This document shows positions 17,906-26,638 of a stretch of 64,000 nucleotides of DNA, piece after piece. Position 1 is the stretch's first letter. Every line of letters starts with the position of its first letter. The notes under the pieces are model-generated. The model saw only the letters and a list, made by a program, of their open reading frames with translations, had not been told where the DNA came from and searched no databases. A program made the translations under genes and the position numbers. The DNA is taken from assembly GCF_000802205.1 (NCBI RefSeq), contig NZ_CP012850.1, forward strand, positions 1,674,001-1,738,000. Reading direction: 5' to 3'. This DNA comes from Candidatus Nitrosocosmicus oleophilus (GTDB lineage Archaea > Thermoproteota > Nitrososphaeria > Nitrososphaerales > Nitrososphaeraceae).

Positions 17906-18808
17906 TTATTCTAAATAATATTTATTCACATTAGTTATGGCATTTTCTATGGCATGATTTTTTCTAACATATTCGTATCCCTCATTGCTTAATCTATTGA
18001 TCTCATCATCATCTTCCATCAACCTTATCACATCCTCTTTCAAAGTCTCTCTGGTGGTCCTGTAAATTGGGGGCCTGTACTTTTCATACAAATGATCCGA
18101 TACATAGGCAAGTACAGGTTTCCTTAAAGCCATACCTTCAAGTTCAAATTTTCCAAACCAACCTACATTGGACATTATTTTTCCAATTACGATATCTGAG
18201 CTTTGGATCATTTGTAAAGTTTGGGTATGCGAAAAATTTAGTATTTCGACTATTTCATATCTATTCTCCTTTCTTAGTTCATTTAAACCCGTAGAATAAT
18301 TCTCAGAGGTTTTTGAGGAATGAATTCTGTAATAAGGATAATGTGCAATGCGTTTTTTCCGTTTACTGCTTGTAGTAGGCTGTACATTGTTTAAGTTAAT
18401 GTTCTTGTTTAATTCGTCGAAATCAATTGGGTTTGGTAACCATTTTCCATTTGGTGCGTAATCTAATAGATCAGGGGTAGAAACTAGGCAAAAATCCGTA
18501 TCCTTCTTTCCCCGAATATCATCTCCATGGTAGTGCTTCAGATACGTTTTACCTTTATTTCTCCCTTCCAAACTTCTCTTCAGAGAACCATAGGGATAAT
18601 GATAATGCCAAATGTCATATTCACTTTGTAATTTTCTAAATAGCCTCCATCTAGCTAACGGGGAATTGTAATTTATCATAGTACCACCGAATTGATTTAA
18701 AATTAGCTTGTTAAAAATAAATACATCTACTTGATGACCTTGTTTTTTTTGGAATGCAGATAATATTGAGGCTATTCCTGAAATATTATTTATGTGGGCT
18801 ATTTTCAT
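17906..18808 (-). CDS. GT-B-type glycosyltransferase-like protein
   Basis: A 300-residue protein beginning KIAHINNISGIASILSAFQK, a GT4-like first strand and loop. Other motifs are HYHYPYGS, LKHYHGDDIRG and, in the donor domain, FELEGMALRKPVLAYVSDH with the conserved Glu. It is paralogous in layout to the gene at 14676. It is convergent with the methyltransferase gene, 78 bases away. Probably cytoplasmic; sugar unknown. Confidence 0.75.
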   Translation of the reverse strand: MKIAHINNISGIASILSAFQKKQGHQVDVFIFNKLILNQFGGTMINYNSPLARWRLFRKLQSEYDIWHYHYPYGSLKRSLEGRNKGKTYLKHYHGDDIRGKKDTDFCLVSTPDLLDYAPNGKWLPNPIDFDELNKNINLNNVQPTTSSKRKKRIAHYPYYRIHSSKTSENYSTGLNELRKENRYEIVEILNFSHTQTLQMIQSSDIVIGKIMSNVGWFGKFELEGMALRKPVLAYVSDHLYEKYRPPIYRTTRETLKEDVIRLMEDDDEINRLSNEGYEYVRKNHAIENAITNVNKYYLE

Positions 18809-19264
18809 ATAACAAAATCAAATTAATTAGCACCCATAAATAGGAATCTTCTTGCATTGTAAGGATGACAATTAAAATCTTATAATGCCCTTCTCAATCA
18901 TGAGGGACGAGAAACCTGGGATGATTCCTAGGCATTGAAGTCTTATCTTCTCTCGATTAAATAGTAGTGTTTGTAGATTTTGTTAGTATTGTTTAATTCC
19001 GACAGCACCAATGAAAATTCATGATGCTAGTATACCTTTGCGAACTAAATCCTCCTACTCTTATCCTACAATGACAATGGTGGATATTAGACATGATTCT
19101 AATGAAATGAGAAATGAGCCCAAAAACAAAATTAGATGCCTAGCGAATTTAAAGTCATTCCTGTTCATTCCTGTTTGTCACGTAATAGCTATTTTGATAA
19201 GAAAACCTTAATCTTAAGCAATTCATTAAATTTATTAAATTAATTATGTATATGCAATCCAAAT
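18809..19264. other. Intergenic region with a possible structured element
   Basis: It holds a locally GC-richer, pairing-rich stretch at 18884-18936 (listed as a separate feature). A 66-residue reading frame at 19011-19211 has no recognisable features and unlikely composition, so I do not call it a gene. Confidence 0.4.
18884..18936. other. Candidate structured element closed by a 6-bp inverted repeat
   Basis: AATGCC at 18884-18889 pairs with GGCATT at 18931-18936. Inside are two competing small hairpins: TTCTC/GAGAA, and cctggg/cctagg around a 6-base loop. The stretch is richer in G and C than its surroundings. A TATA-like run (cttataatg) lies just upstream on the plus strand. It could be a small RNA or a chance arrangement. 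Confidence 0.25.
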
Positions 19265-20500
19265 ATGTCCCTGGTTCTTAATGATATTAATATAGTGAAT
19301 TTCTTAACCCTAAGGTATGATCCTACATTTACTAATTTACACGCTCCTCTGAAAAGTGACTATTTTGTCGAAAAAGAAATCGGAAACCTTGATTCGGAAA
19401 TAGAGAATATTGTACGGGTGGACCTCGAATCAAAATTGTCGCAAAAAAAGGTCTCAAAGGTTTCCCTAGCCTTAAGCGGTGGAATAGATTCAAGATTTAC
19501 AATTGCGATGATCAGGAAACATTTCCCTGAAATATACATTGATTCTATATGCGTTGGGTTTGGGGACGACGACGACGAGATTTCAGAAGCAAGAAAGGTT
19601 GCTCAACAATATGATTCTGATTTCCACGAACTAATTGTCGATAATGCATTGAGGGATCTTCCAAAGTTGATATCCATAACAGGAATGCCTAAATGGAATT
19701 TGTATCAATTCTATTTTTTAGATCAAGCTACTAAATACTCGAGAGTATTTTTTTCCGGAGATGGCGGTGATGAAATATTTGGGGGTTATATTTTCCGTTA
19801 TAAAAAATTTTTACAAGAAGTAGAAAAAATCAAAAACCCTTCATGGTTAGATAAATCCAAAATCTATCTATCATGCCACAACCGTGATTGGGTTCCAAAC
19901 CAAGAAGACATATTTAATAAGAACGTAGGGTTTTCATGGTTTCAAATCTATGAAAATTTTAGACCTTATTTTGACAACCACCTCTACCCTTTAAATCAAC
20001 TATTCCTTGCGGATTTCAATGGAAAATTGTTACATGATTGGATCCCAACAAATGATAATTTTGGAAAACATTTCGGCCTGGAAATTAATTCTCTATTCTT
20101 AAATCCTAGGATGATAACCTTGGCTGCAAGCCTGCCATGGCATGTTAAATATGATTATTCTCAAAATATAGGAAAACTTCCGTTATTATCTTTATTAAAT
20201 AAGGGTTCTGGTTCAAGTAAATTTGAAGGATTCAAAAAAGGGTTTTCATTGAATCTATTGAATTTGTGGAAAAATTATGGCAGAGAAATCGTATTATTAT
20301 ATCTTAATGAAAATTCTGATTCGGTCAAGAATAACATCATTAATCTCAAATGGATAGAAGATTCAATAAGACTAGTTGATAGTACAAATCATTCTGATAT
20401 GAAAATTCGGTATGTAAGCAAATTATTATCCATATTATCTTTTGAGATTTGGTATCGACTATTTGTATCATCTACATTAAAAGCAAACATACGATTATGA
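19265..20500 (+). CDS. Asparagine-synthetase-like ATP-pyrophosphatase without glutaminase domain
   Basis: A 411-residue protein matching the C-terminal synthetase half of AsnB. The PP-loop SGGIDS is at 71-76, GFGDDDDE follows at 99-106, and GDGGDEIFGGY is at 165-175. The N-terminal class II glutaminase domain with its Cys2 nucleophile is missing, so ammonia would have to come free or from a partner. In glycan clusters such proteins are thought to amidate or aminate a sugar acid, or to modify a peptide. True asparagine synthesis is less likely given the context. Confidence 0.75.
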   Translation: MSLVLNDINIVNFLTLRYDPTFTNLHAPLKSDYFVEKEIGNLDSEIENIVRVDLESKLSQKKVSKVSLALSGGIDSRFTIAMIRKHFPEIYIDSICVGFGDDDDEISEARKVAQQYDSDFHELIVDNALRDLPKLISITGMPKWNLYQFYFLDQATKYSRVFFSGDGGDEIFGGYIFRYKKFLQEVEKIKNPSWLDKSKIYLSCHNRDWVPNQEDIFNKNVGFSWFQIYENFRPYFDNHLYPLNQLFLADFNGKLLHDWIPTNDNFGKHFGLEINSLFLNPRMITLAASLPWHVKYDYSQNIGKLPLLSLLNKGSGSSKFEGFKKGFSLNLLNLWKNYGREIVLLYLNENSDSVKNNIINLKWIEDSIRLVDSTNHSDMKIRYVSKLLSILSFEIWYRLFVSSTLKANIRL

Positions 20501-20607
20501 TTCCTCATATTTTAGACCATAGGTAATTAATAGTGAATACTCGATAACCTGTTCGTTTTGGTGGATCATATAGTAATAACCCTTGATACAAATCCATCAT
20601 TCTATTG

Positions 20608-20637
20608 TTGTCTATCTTAACATCATGAGATAGACAA
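20608..20637. repeat. Perfect 10-10-10 inverted repeat
   Basis: TTGTCTATCT at 20608-20617 is the exact reverse complement of AGATAGACAA at 20628-20637, separated by ten bases. It lies between the asparagine-synthetase-like gene and the membrane-protein gene, so it could be a transcript-end hairpin or an operator. Confidence 0.6.
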
Positions 20638-20704
20638 GAAATACTCAATTTCAAGGGAATTACATATTCTTATTTTATTCAATGGACTGAGCCTTTGAAT
20701 CGAT

Positions 20705-21217
20705 TTGAATAATAAATCTAAATTAGAGACCTTTTCAATATGTCCTATGAAACTAAAGATATCGCGAGGCTTTTTAAGGCGACGATGGTTAGATTTTAGA
20801 AACGGACATAGTATTTATCTGGCGTTTTTTCTTACTTTTATTAACTTTATCTTAATCGCATACAACTTTTTAATAAAGCAATTACCATTCGGAATCGGTG
20901 ATTACATGACACTTCCAATGTTCATACTGTTGTTCGCTTTGATCTACGTTCCTACCGCCATTACCCTAGGTGTTTGGCATCGAAAGCATCAATATTCTGT
21001 TGAAAATGAAGCATTGCTAAGACAAAATTGGATGTGGGCTTGGATTAGCCAATACCAAATTAGATTGATTAAGGGTAAAACAAGTCCAAAGGAAGATGAA
21101 TATATCATAAATTATCTAAACGAAATATTGGTAAGAACAAACAAGAAGGATTTGATAGGACAAGGTGATGACATACCTGAACTACCAAAAGAAAAGAAGC
21201 ATGAGGATGACAAATAA
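20705..21217 (+). CDS. Small membrane protein of unknown function
   Basis: A 170-residue protein with a basic N-terminal segment (FLRRRWLDFRNGH), then two hydrophobic helices at about 38-58 and 70-92 and a hydrophilic C-terminal half rich in Lys and Glu. I recognise no family. The first codon is TTG; an in-frame ATG 15 codons later is an alternative. It lies downstream of the glycan cluster and convergent with the FAD enzyme gene. Confidence 0.65.
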   Translation: MNNKSKLETFSICPMKLKISRGFLRRRWLDFRNGHSIYLAFFLTFINFILIAYNFLIKQLPFGIGDYMTLPMFILLFALIYVPTAITLGVWHRKHQYSVENEALLRQNWMWAWISQYQIRLIKGKTSPKEDEYIINYLNEILVRTNKKDLIGQGDDIPELPKEKKHEDDK

Positions 21218-21232
21218 TTAAGTCCCAAATTT

Positions 21233-22273
21233 TTAAAGGGCATTTACCAATCTCCTCATTTTTTCAAAGTCGACTTCAAACCCAAACCTCTTTTCATCCT
21301 TCTTCATGTTCTTGTACATACTCAATAGCAAATTAAAATGCTTAACAGTACTTAATTTCCCGTCCATTTTGAGCCTTACAATTCGGTAAACATCATAGTA
21401 ATAGTTGAACTTCTTTAGAATTTTTTCTCTGTATCGTTTATGGTCAAACTTCACCTTATTGTTTTTGTTTTCCTCCATAACCTGCAAAAATATTTCACAA
21501 CTTAACAATGATGGGATGATGCCTTCACCCAGCATCGGGAAGACCGTGCCTATAGATTCTCCTACTCCTATAATCTTTCCGTCGTAAAAAGGTTCCATCA
21601 GTTTAGGCGGTGAAAGTCGTATGGGTCTGCCTATTTTTTTGATGATTCGCGCATCCGGGTGAGTTTCTAAGAATTCTTTTACCCCGTGATATTTCCTGTC
21701 AATATCACCTGCCCCCATAAAACCAGAGCCCTTACTTAAAGGGAAGTACCAAAAGTACCCCCTCGCACCCTTATATCCTACAACTTGGAATTCATCGATA
21801 TCTTGAATGTTCTCAACCAGATACTCATACGCGGGAATCACAAAATCTTCTTGAGGTTTAGGCAGAAATTTCCTATGGAAACCTGTACAATCTAAAATAT
21901 AATCATATTTATCACTTGGAAATGTCTTTTTATCACAATTAACTCCATATTCTACTGTGATACCCGCGAGCAAATCGCTCTCCCATTGTTTCTTATTGTA
22001 GGTAACCAAGCCATCTAAATCGAGAAACTCCTCCTTTTGATTTGGTAATCCCATTCTTAGTCTTTTCCCTACATGAAAAACATAATTATCAAAATCGAGC
22101 CCTGCCTTTTTAGAAAAATACTCTAACATATGCCTTGACGCTCCCCATGCACATACCGGCCAGTGCATTTCTTTCTTATTTGATTCAAAGATAGTTATTT
22201 CGTGGCCAATTTTATGTAACATTCCGCCCAGATAACTTCCGGCTACGCCGGCTCCAATCACAGCTATCTTCAA
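21233..22273 (-). CDS. Geranylgeranyl-reductase-family FAD protein
   Basis: A 346-residue flavoprotein. The N-terminal FAD motif is VIGAGVAGSYLGGML. The middle has the aromatic substrate-channel motif YFWYFPLSKG typical of geranylgeranyl reductases, and the second FAD site reads IIGVGESIGTVFPMLGEGI. Members reduce double bonds of isoprenoid chains on archaeal lipids or quinones. It is shorter than many digeranylgeranylglycerophospholipid reductases and alone on its strand, so menaquinone or another isoprenoid could also be the substrate. Confidence 0.8.
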   Translation of the reverse strand: MKIAVIGAGVAGSYLGGMLHKIGHEITIFESNKKEMHWPVCAWGASRHMLEYFSKKAGLDFDNYVFHVGKRLRMGLPNQKEEFLDLDGLVTYNKKQWESDLLAGITVEYGVNCDKKTFPSDKYDYILDCTGFHRKFLPKPQEDFVIPAYEYLVENIQDIDEFQVVGYKGARGYFWYFPLSKGSGFMGAGDIDRKYHGVKEFLETHPDARIIKKIGRPIRLSPPKLMEPFYDGKIIGVGESIGTVFPMLGEGIIPSLLSCEIFLQVMEENKNNKVKFDHKRYREKILKKFNYYYDVYRIVRLKMDGKLSTVKHFNLLLSMYKNMKKDEKRFGFEVDFEKMRRLVNAL

Positions 22274-22481
22274 TTGATATGGTTAGGCTCGTAACAATAT
22301 TAATATTTGTATACTTTTGGATGAAATATGTACTCGGGTGATTGATTATATATAACGATTTATTACAAAAAAAGTTCTTAATAATCTGATTATTAATTAT
22401 TTATATCTGATAGAAAGTAATCTTGAGTTACGTAAAAACAACAGTTTCCCATATATATTATACAATTGATTGTTTGTTTGA

Positions 22482-23357
22482 ATGAATAACAAAATATATC
22501 TCATGGCGGCATTAATTGCATTTGCATCTGTTGGTGCTTTGTTAATACAACCAACTGTAGCATCAGCACAAAGCAGCATGATAGACAATATTTTGAACAG
22601 TGCTCTCCCCTCCTCTAATACTAATGATAATAATCAACCATCACAAGAAAATGGCAGCAGCAGCAGCAGCAGCGCAGTCCCATTAAGCACCAGCTTATCT
22701 TGTGGTCAAGTTATTAAACAAAGTGTAAAACTGACAGCCAACCTTGATTGCAAGACTGATGGCATTATTGTAGGAGCTGACGGCATTACAATCGATTTGA
22801 ATGGATTTACATTAAGTGGTCCAGGAGAAAAGAGTTCTAAGGTTGGAATCATGTTTGCAGACAACGATGGTGTAACTGTTCAAGGTCCAGGAACAATTAA
22901 GAGCTTCCAAGCAGGCGCATTGTTCTCCGGTGGAGAAGACAACAAAATTTCAAGAGTCACATTCACAGAAAATGAAATCGCAGTATTTGAAACAGGATCA
23001 AAGAACGTAGCAATTGAAGACAATCTAATGTTCGGAAACAGCATTGGTGTAGCAGCTCACTCCTCATCAGGCTCAAAGTTGACCACAAACCTATTCAAAT
23101 CAAATGACTTGGCAGGTGTAACACTGGTTAACTCCGCAAACAATGAGCTATCAATGAATACAATCCAAGGGTCTGTTAATGGTATATTCCTAGATGGTCA
23201 AAGCACAAAGAACAACGTAAATTCAAATAACGTATTGCAGAACCGTGGTGTAGATTTGAATAACGGTAACGGTCTACCAACAAACATTAATGACAATGTG
23301 TTCGGTGACAATAACTGTAATACATCTGTCCCAGACGGTCTATGTTTGGGTAGATAA
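22482..23357 (+). CDS. Secreted right-handed parallel beta-helix protein (NosD-like repeats)
   Basis: A 291-residue protein with a clear signal peptide (hydrophobic residues 6-24, then TVASAQSS), a Ser-rich linker encoded by a run of AGC codons, and repeated beta-helix turns from about residue 75 (DGITIDLNGFTLSGPG; NKISRVTFTENEI; NELSMNTIQGSVNGIFLDG). Two Cys near the start of the helix and two near the end may form disulfides. It belongs to the NosD/pectate-lyase-like beta-helix class; no catalytic site is evident, so a structural or binding role at the cell surface is more likely. Confidence 0.8.
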   Translation: MNNKIYLMAALIAFASVGALLIQPTVASAQSSMIDNILNSALPSSNTNDNNQPSQENGSSSSSSAVPLSTSLSCGQVIKQSVKLTANLDCKTDGIIVGADGITIDLNGFTLSGPGEKSSKVGIMFADNDGVTVQGPGTIKSFQAGALFSGGEDNKISRVTFTENEIAVFETGSKNVAIEDNLMFGNSIGVAAHSSSGSKLTTNLFKSNDLAGVTLVNSANNELSMNTIQGSVNGIFLDGQSTKNNVNSNNVLQNRGVDLNNGNGLPTNINDNVFGDNNCNTSVPDGLCLGR

Positions 23358-23473
23358 ACCTCCATTTTTCTTTTGAAAAGCACAAATCCTAAATCTTCAT
23401 TTTAATTTTCAATTTAAAATTCGATCAATATTTTAGCAATATATTTATTTTATCACAGATTAACAGACTTGTT

Positions 23474-24349
23474 ATGAATATTAACACTCCCCTTGACAGA
23501 CTGACTCTTGTTTCCATATCATTTATGATCATCCCAATCTTTATTCTGGCATATTCGAGTCCCCAATGGACTTCAGAAATTTACATATATGGCCAAGAAA
23601 CTAATTCTTCTAACAATGATGAATTTTTATTAAATATCAATCAAACTTATTTGTCTTTAATTCCTCTAATGATTGAGGAAGTTCAAAACACCAATGCTAG
23701 TGATATCCCTATCAAACAAATAATGGAGGCAACTCCTTCCAATGCAACAGCCCTCCAAGATATTGTCAAAAATAATTCTAATAAAGCAGCTCAAAACAAA
23801 GACAATGCTACTTTAAACAACAGCAATTCCTCTAGACCTCAGGATCTCATTCCAGTCGTTGTTAATATGACTCAAAACACCAATGCTAGTGATATCCCTA
23901 TCAAAAATATAATTAATACTGTTCCTTCCAATGCAACAGCCCTCCAAGATATTGTCAAAAATAATTCTAATAAAGCAGCTCAAAACAAAGACAATGCTAC
24001 TTTAAACAACAGCAATTCCTCTAGACCTCAGGATCTCATTCCAGTCGTTGTTAATATGACTCAAAACACCAATGCTAGTGATATCCCTATCAAAAATATA
24101 ATTAATACTGTTCCTTCCAATGCAACAGCCCTCCAAGATATTGTCAAAAATAATTCTAATAAAGCAGCTCAAAACAAAGACAATGCTACTTTAAACAACA
24201 GCAATTCCTCTAGACCTCAGGATCTCATTCCAGTCGTTGTTAATATGACTCAAAACACCAATGCTAGTGAATTGGGATTCATGCGAATTATTAATGCATT
24301 GCCAGGATACGATAACTCTGAATCCAATAGTGAGAATTTCCTAAAATAA
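23474..24349 (+). CDS. Secreted Asn/Ser-rich tandem-repeat protein with dense N-glycosylation sequons
   Basis: A 291-residue protein with an N-terminal hydrophobic signal or anchor segment (about 10-28) and three 63-residue repeats followed by the start of a fourth. Each repeat contains DIPIK, SNATALQDIVKNNSNKAAQ and PQDLIPVVVNMT, and carries several N-x-S/T sites (NAS, NAT, NNS, NSS, NMT). The first copy has drifted at its start and the later ones are nearly identical. I recognise no family. Position shortly after the glycan cluster and the beta-helix protein suggests a heavily glycosylated envelope protein, which is inference. Confidence 0.7.
   Translation: MNINTPLDRLTLVSISFMIIPIFILAYSSPQWTSEIYIYGQETNSSNNDEFLLNINQTYLSLIPLMIEEVQNTNASDIPIKQIMEATPSNATALQDIVKNNSNKAAQNKDNATLNNSNSSRPQDLIPVVVNMTQNTNASDIPIKNIINTVPSNATALQDIVKNNSNKAAQNKDNATLNNSNSSRPQDLIPVVVNMTQNTNASDIPIKNIINTVPSNATALQDIVKNNSNKAAQNKDNATLNNSNSSRPQDLIPVVVNMTQNTNASELGFMRIINALPGYDNSESNSENFLK
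23684..24250 (+). repeat. 189-base in-frame tandem repeat, three copies
   Basis: Unit starts are at 23684, 23873 and 24062, and a fourth partial copy starts at 24251. The period is exactly 189 bases. Most differences are in the first copy. Confidence 0.9.
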
Positions 24350-24396
24350 TCTTACGTATGAGAATTTGAGATAATGACATAATAATATTATTATAT

Positions 24397-24570
24397 TCAT
24401 CCTTTTTCCGAATTGTCCACGTAGGCATCCATAATCCGATACCTTATATATTTGTCATCAAGGGAAAATTTTGGCGGGTGTGGGTCATTGGTTTCAGCCT
24501 TGCAAATAGGACATTTATCTTTCAACGTATATTGCTTGCACAATCTACAAATTCGAATCCGGTGCTTCAT
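24397..24570 (-). CDS. nop10: H/ACA ribonucleoprotein protein Nop10
   Basis: A short gene of 57 residues reading MKHRIRICRLCKQYTLKDKC and continuing with P-I-C, then PHPPKFSLDDKYIRYR. The four cysteines (C8, C11, C20, C23) form the zinc ribbon of archaeal Nop10, and the PHPP-x-F-S motif is diagnostic. Nop10 bridges Cbf5 and the guide RNA in pseudouridylation particles. It starts 14 bases after the stop of the aIF2-alpha gene, the gene order found in most archaea. Confidence 0.93.
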   Translation of the reverse strand: MKHRIRICRLCKQYTLKDKCPICKAETNDPHPPKFSLDDKYIRYRIMDAYVDNSEKG

Positions 24571-24584
24571 TGCTATTCAAGAAG

Positions 24585-25394
24585 TTAAATATTTGTATGG
24601 GTTTTCTTTGATTCTTCCCTAGTGAATCTAAAAGTTCCGGCATTTTTTTCTATATTAGTCTTTATTTTTTCTATAGCATGATTCAATGCTTTCTCGGCAA
24701 TTTTGAAATTTTCTGCTGTGACTGTGATTCTGTATTTTGGGGCACCTATGTACGTAATGTCTATTTTAGAATTATTTTTGGATCCATCTACAGATCCTAA
24801 AATATTCTTTATTGTGTCGATCCCATCTCCCTTTCTTACAGTAATATCCAGTACTGCCCTAACTTCAATATGAGGAATCTGAATCTTCTTACTTTCTAGT
24901 TCTATTGCTTCAATCACTTCTGGTTTTAGATCAAGAGTAGATAATACTTCAGGTCCCTTGATGGCTACAGTTTCAAAAGCATCATAGATAAAATCATATT
25001 TCTGACTTATTTTTTCTTCAATCTCTTTAATACTACTTTGATCATAGCCAAGATTAGTCTTTATAACATCCATAAAATTTGCACCCTTTTCATCTTTTTT
25101 TACCTCCATGACTTTCGCTTTCTTTTCTTCGCCGGTAACCTGCTTTAGTGAAAGATCTACTTCTGACCTTGTGGGGTTAACTCTGATTACCTTGAGGACT
25201 GTTTTCTGCTTAGCCTTTACATACCGCTCTATATTTCTGATCCAGCCAGTAGCAATTTCTGAAATATGTAAAAACGCAGTAAGATTGTCATATTCGTCAA
25301 GGGTTACATAAGCTCCATGACCCGTAACTTCTTTGACTGTAACTATAACTATTTCTCCCAAATCGGGGAGTTTTTTGGTTTCTGAAATACTCAC
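24585..25394 (-). CDS. Translation initiation factor aIF2 subunit alpha
   Basis: The alpha subunit of the heterotrimeric factor that brings initiator tRNA to the small ribosomal subunit. The N-terminal S1 domain (residues of about 10-85) shows VTVKEVTGHGAYVTLDEYD, FLHISEIATGWIRNIERYVK and VIRVNPTRSEVDLSLKQV. A helical domain and the C-terminal alpha/beta domain that binds the gamma subunit follow. The 269-residue length is normal. It is followed by nop10 and preceded on the same strand by the corrinoid adenosyltransferase gene 49 bases upstream. Confidence 0.95.
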   Translation of the reverse strand: MSISETKKLPDLGEIVIVTVKEVTGHGAYVTLDEYDNLTAFLHISEIATGWIRNIERYVKAKQKTVLKVIRVNPTRSEVDLSLKQVTGEEKKAKVMEVKKDEKGANFMDVIKTNLGYDQSSIKEIEEKISQKYDFIYDAFETVAIKGPEVLSTLDLKPEVIEAIELESKKIQIPHIEVRAVLDITVRKGDGIDTIKNILGSVDGSKNNSKIDITYIGAPKYRITVTAENFKIAEKALNHAIEKIKTNIEKNAGTFRFTREESKKTHTNI

Positions 25395-25443
25395 TATGTT
25401 TAAACCAATTTGTTAGATTAATTAATTTTGCTTTTATGAACCT

Positions 25444-25980
25444 CTAATAATCTATACCTTTTTTTGCCTTTACACCTTTTTTATACGGATGTTTGATTTC
25501 CCTCATTTCCGTAACCAGATCAGCAATCTGAAATATTTTGTCCGTCAACAGATTCCCAGTCAATATTACGGTTACCTCAGGCGGTTTTGAAGCTAAGAGT
25601 GAAATAATTTCTCCTTCTTCAATTAGCCCAAGCTTCAAAGCATAATTAATTTCGTCTAGTATAACAATGCTGTATTTTCCAGAGTCTATTTTCTCCTTAG
25701 CAATTGCCAAAGCATTTTTTGATGACTCTACATGCTCTATGAAATCATGATCATCATCAATTATACCCACAAATCCTTTTCCTGTTATTACTAATTCAAA
25801 ATTTGGTTTTAGTCTATTTGAACTATATATTTCTCCGTAATTCCACTCTCCCTTTATGAATTGAATCATACAGACATTCAATTCGTATCCAATAGCTCTT
25901 AATGCTACACCTAAAGCTGCGGTGGTTTTACCTTTTCCATTGCCATAATACACAATAATTAATCCTTTGTCCACAGTCAT
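25444..25980 (-). CDS. cobO: Corrinoid adenosyltransferase, CobA/CobO/BtuR type
   Basis: It transfers the adenosyl group of ATP to reduced corrinoid, giving adenosylcobamide. The 178-residue protein has the P-loop GNGKGKTTAALG at 13-24, the conserved MIQFIKGEWNYGE, and VILDEINYALKLGL with the acidic metal site. The end is unusually Lys-rich. With cbiD/G/X/C/A elsewhere in the window, it completes a cobamide route. It may be co-transcribed with the aIF2-alpha gene downstream. Confidence 0.92.
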   Translation of the reverse strand: MTVDKGLIIVYYGNGKGKTTAALGVALRAIGYELNVCMIQFIKGEWNYGEIYSSNRLKPNFELVITGKGFVGIIDDDHDFIEHVESSKNALAIAKEKIDSGKYSIVILDEINYALKLGLIEEGEIISLLASKPPEVTVILTGNLLTDKIFQIADLVTEMREIKHPYKKGVKAKKGIDY

Positions 25981-26238
25981 CTCCCATATTGCTGATTCAA
26001 GTTTACTAGATCTCTCTATTTATTATGTTCATCCAACGCAAATAATAGCCAATGGGCCACAGTTTGGCAGGCTGTCCTATGTGTTTCACCATACTAATAA
26101 TTAAGCTATTTTCAATTCATGTATTCTCATTTTGTACGTGGGTCAGTCATAGGCTTGAAGAATCAAATTCAAAAAGATTGACCGATCGCAATTAGTTTAA
26201 ATTAACTCGACAGCTTTTAGTTTATATAACTATAGCCT

Positions 26239-26637
26239 ATGTTCCAGTTAAGCCCAAATGAGATTAAATTTATAATAGAAAATGAGGTTTGTAGGTTAGC
26301 AACTTCTTTTAGAGATAAACCTCACGTAGTACCAGTTTCATACATCTACAAGGACAATTTTTTTTATGTTTCAACTGATTACAATACAAAAAAATTATTT
26401 AACATAGGGAAGAATCCTAAAGTCAGCTTGACTGTAGATATTTACAAACCAAGTTTGAATAAGGGGATCACCGTAAACGGCATAGTAAGAATAATTGAAA
26501 ATGGTCAATTATACGACAGAATTTACCTGCTTTATTATGACAAGTTTGAGTGGGTTAGAAGTAATCCATGGAAAGAAGGGGAATCTCCTTTTTTAGAAAT
26601 AAAACCATGTACTAAGGCTAGTTGGGGAATCAACTAA
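26239..26637 (+). CDS. Pyridoxamine 5'-phosphate oxidase-fold (FMN/F420-binding) protein
   Basis: A 132-residue split-barrel protein. The N-terminal part reads LATSFRDKPHVVPVSYIYKD, matching the PPOX/F420 oxidoreductase superfamily, followed by FYVSTDYNTKKLFNIGKNPK and VSLTVDIY. Such small members bind FMN, F420 or heme. The substrate is unknown. The MtrA-like gene starts one base after its stop, so the two are very likely in one transcript and may work in the same reaction or pathway. Confidence 0.78.
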   Translation: MFQLSPNEIKFIIENEVCRLATSFRDKPHVVPVSYIYKDNFFYVSTDYNTKKLFNIGKNPKVSLTVDIYKPSLNKGITVNGIVRIIENGQLYDRIYLLYYDKFEWVRSNPWKEGESPFLEIKPCTKASWGIN

Positions 26638-26638
26638 T

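Noticed and set aside
19011-19211. 66-residue plus-strand reading frame between glycan genes
   Set aside because: Composition is not protein-like, there is no motif or hydrophobic pattern, and no promoter or ribosome site was seen.
26016-26093. Minus-strand frame of 25 residues upstream of cobO (contains HRTACQTVAHWLL)
   Set aside because: It is protein-like in composition, but too short, has no start codon and lies between two stops. It could be a remnant.
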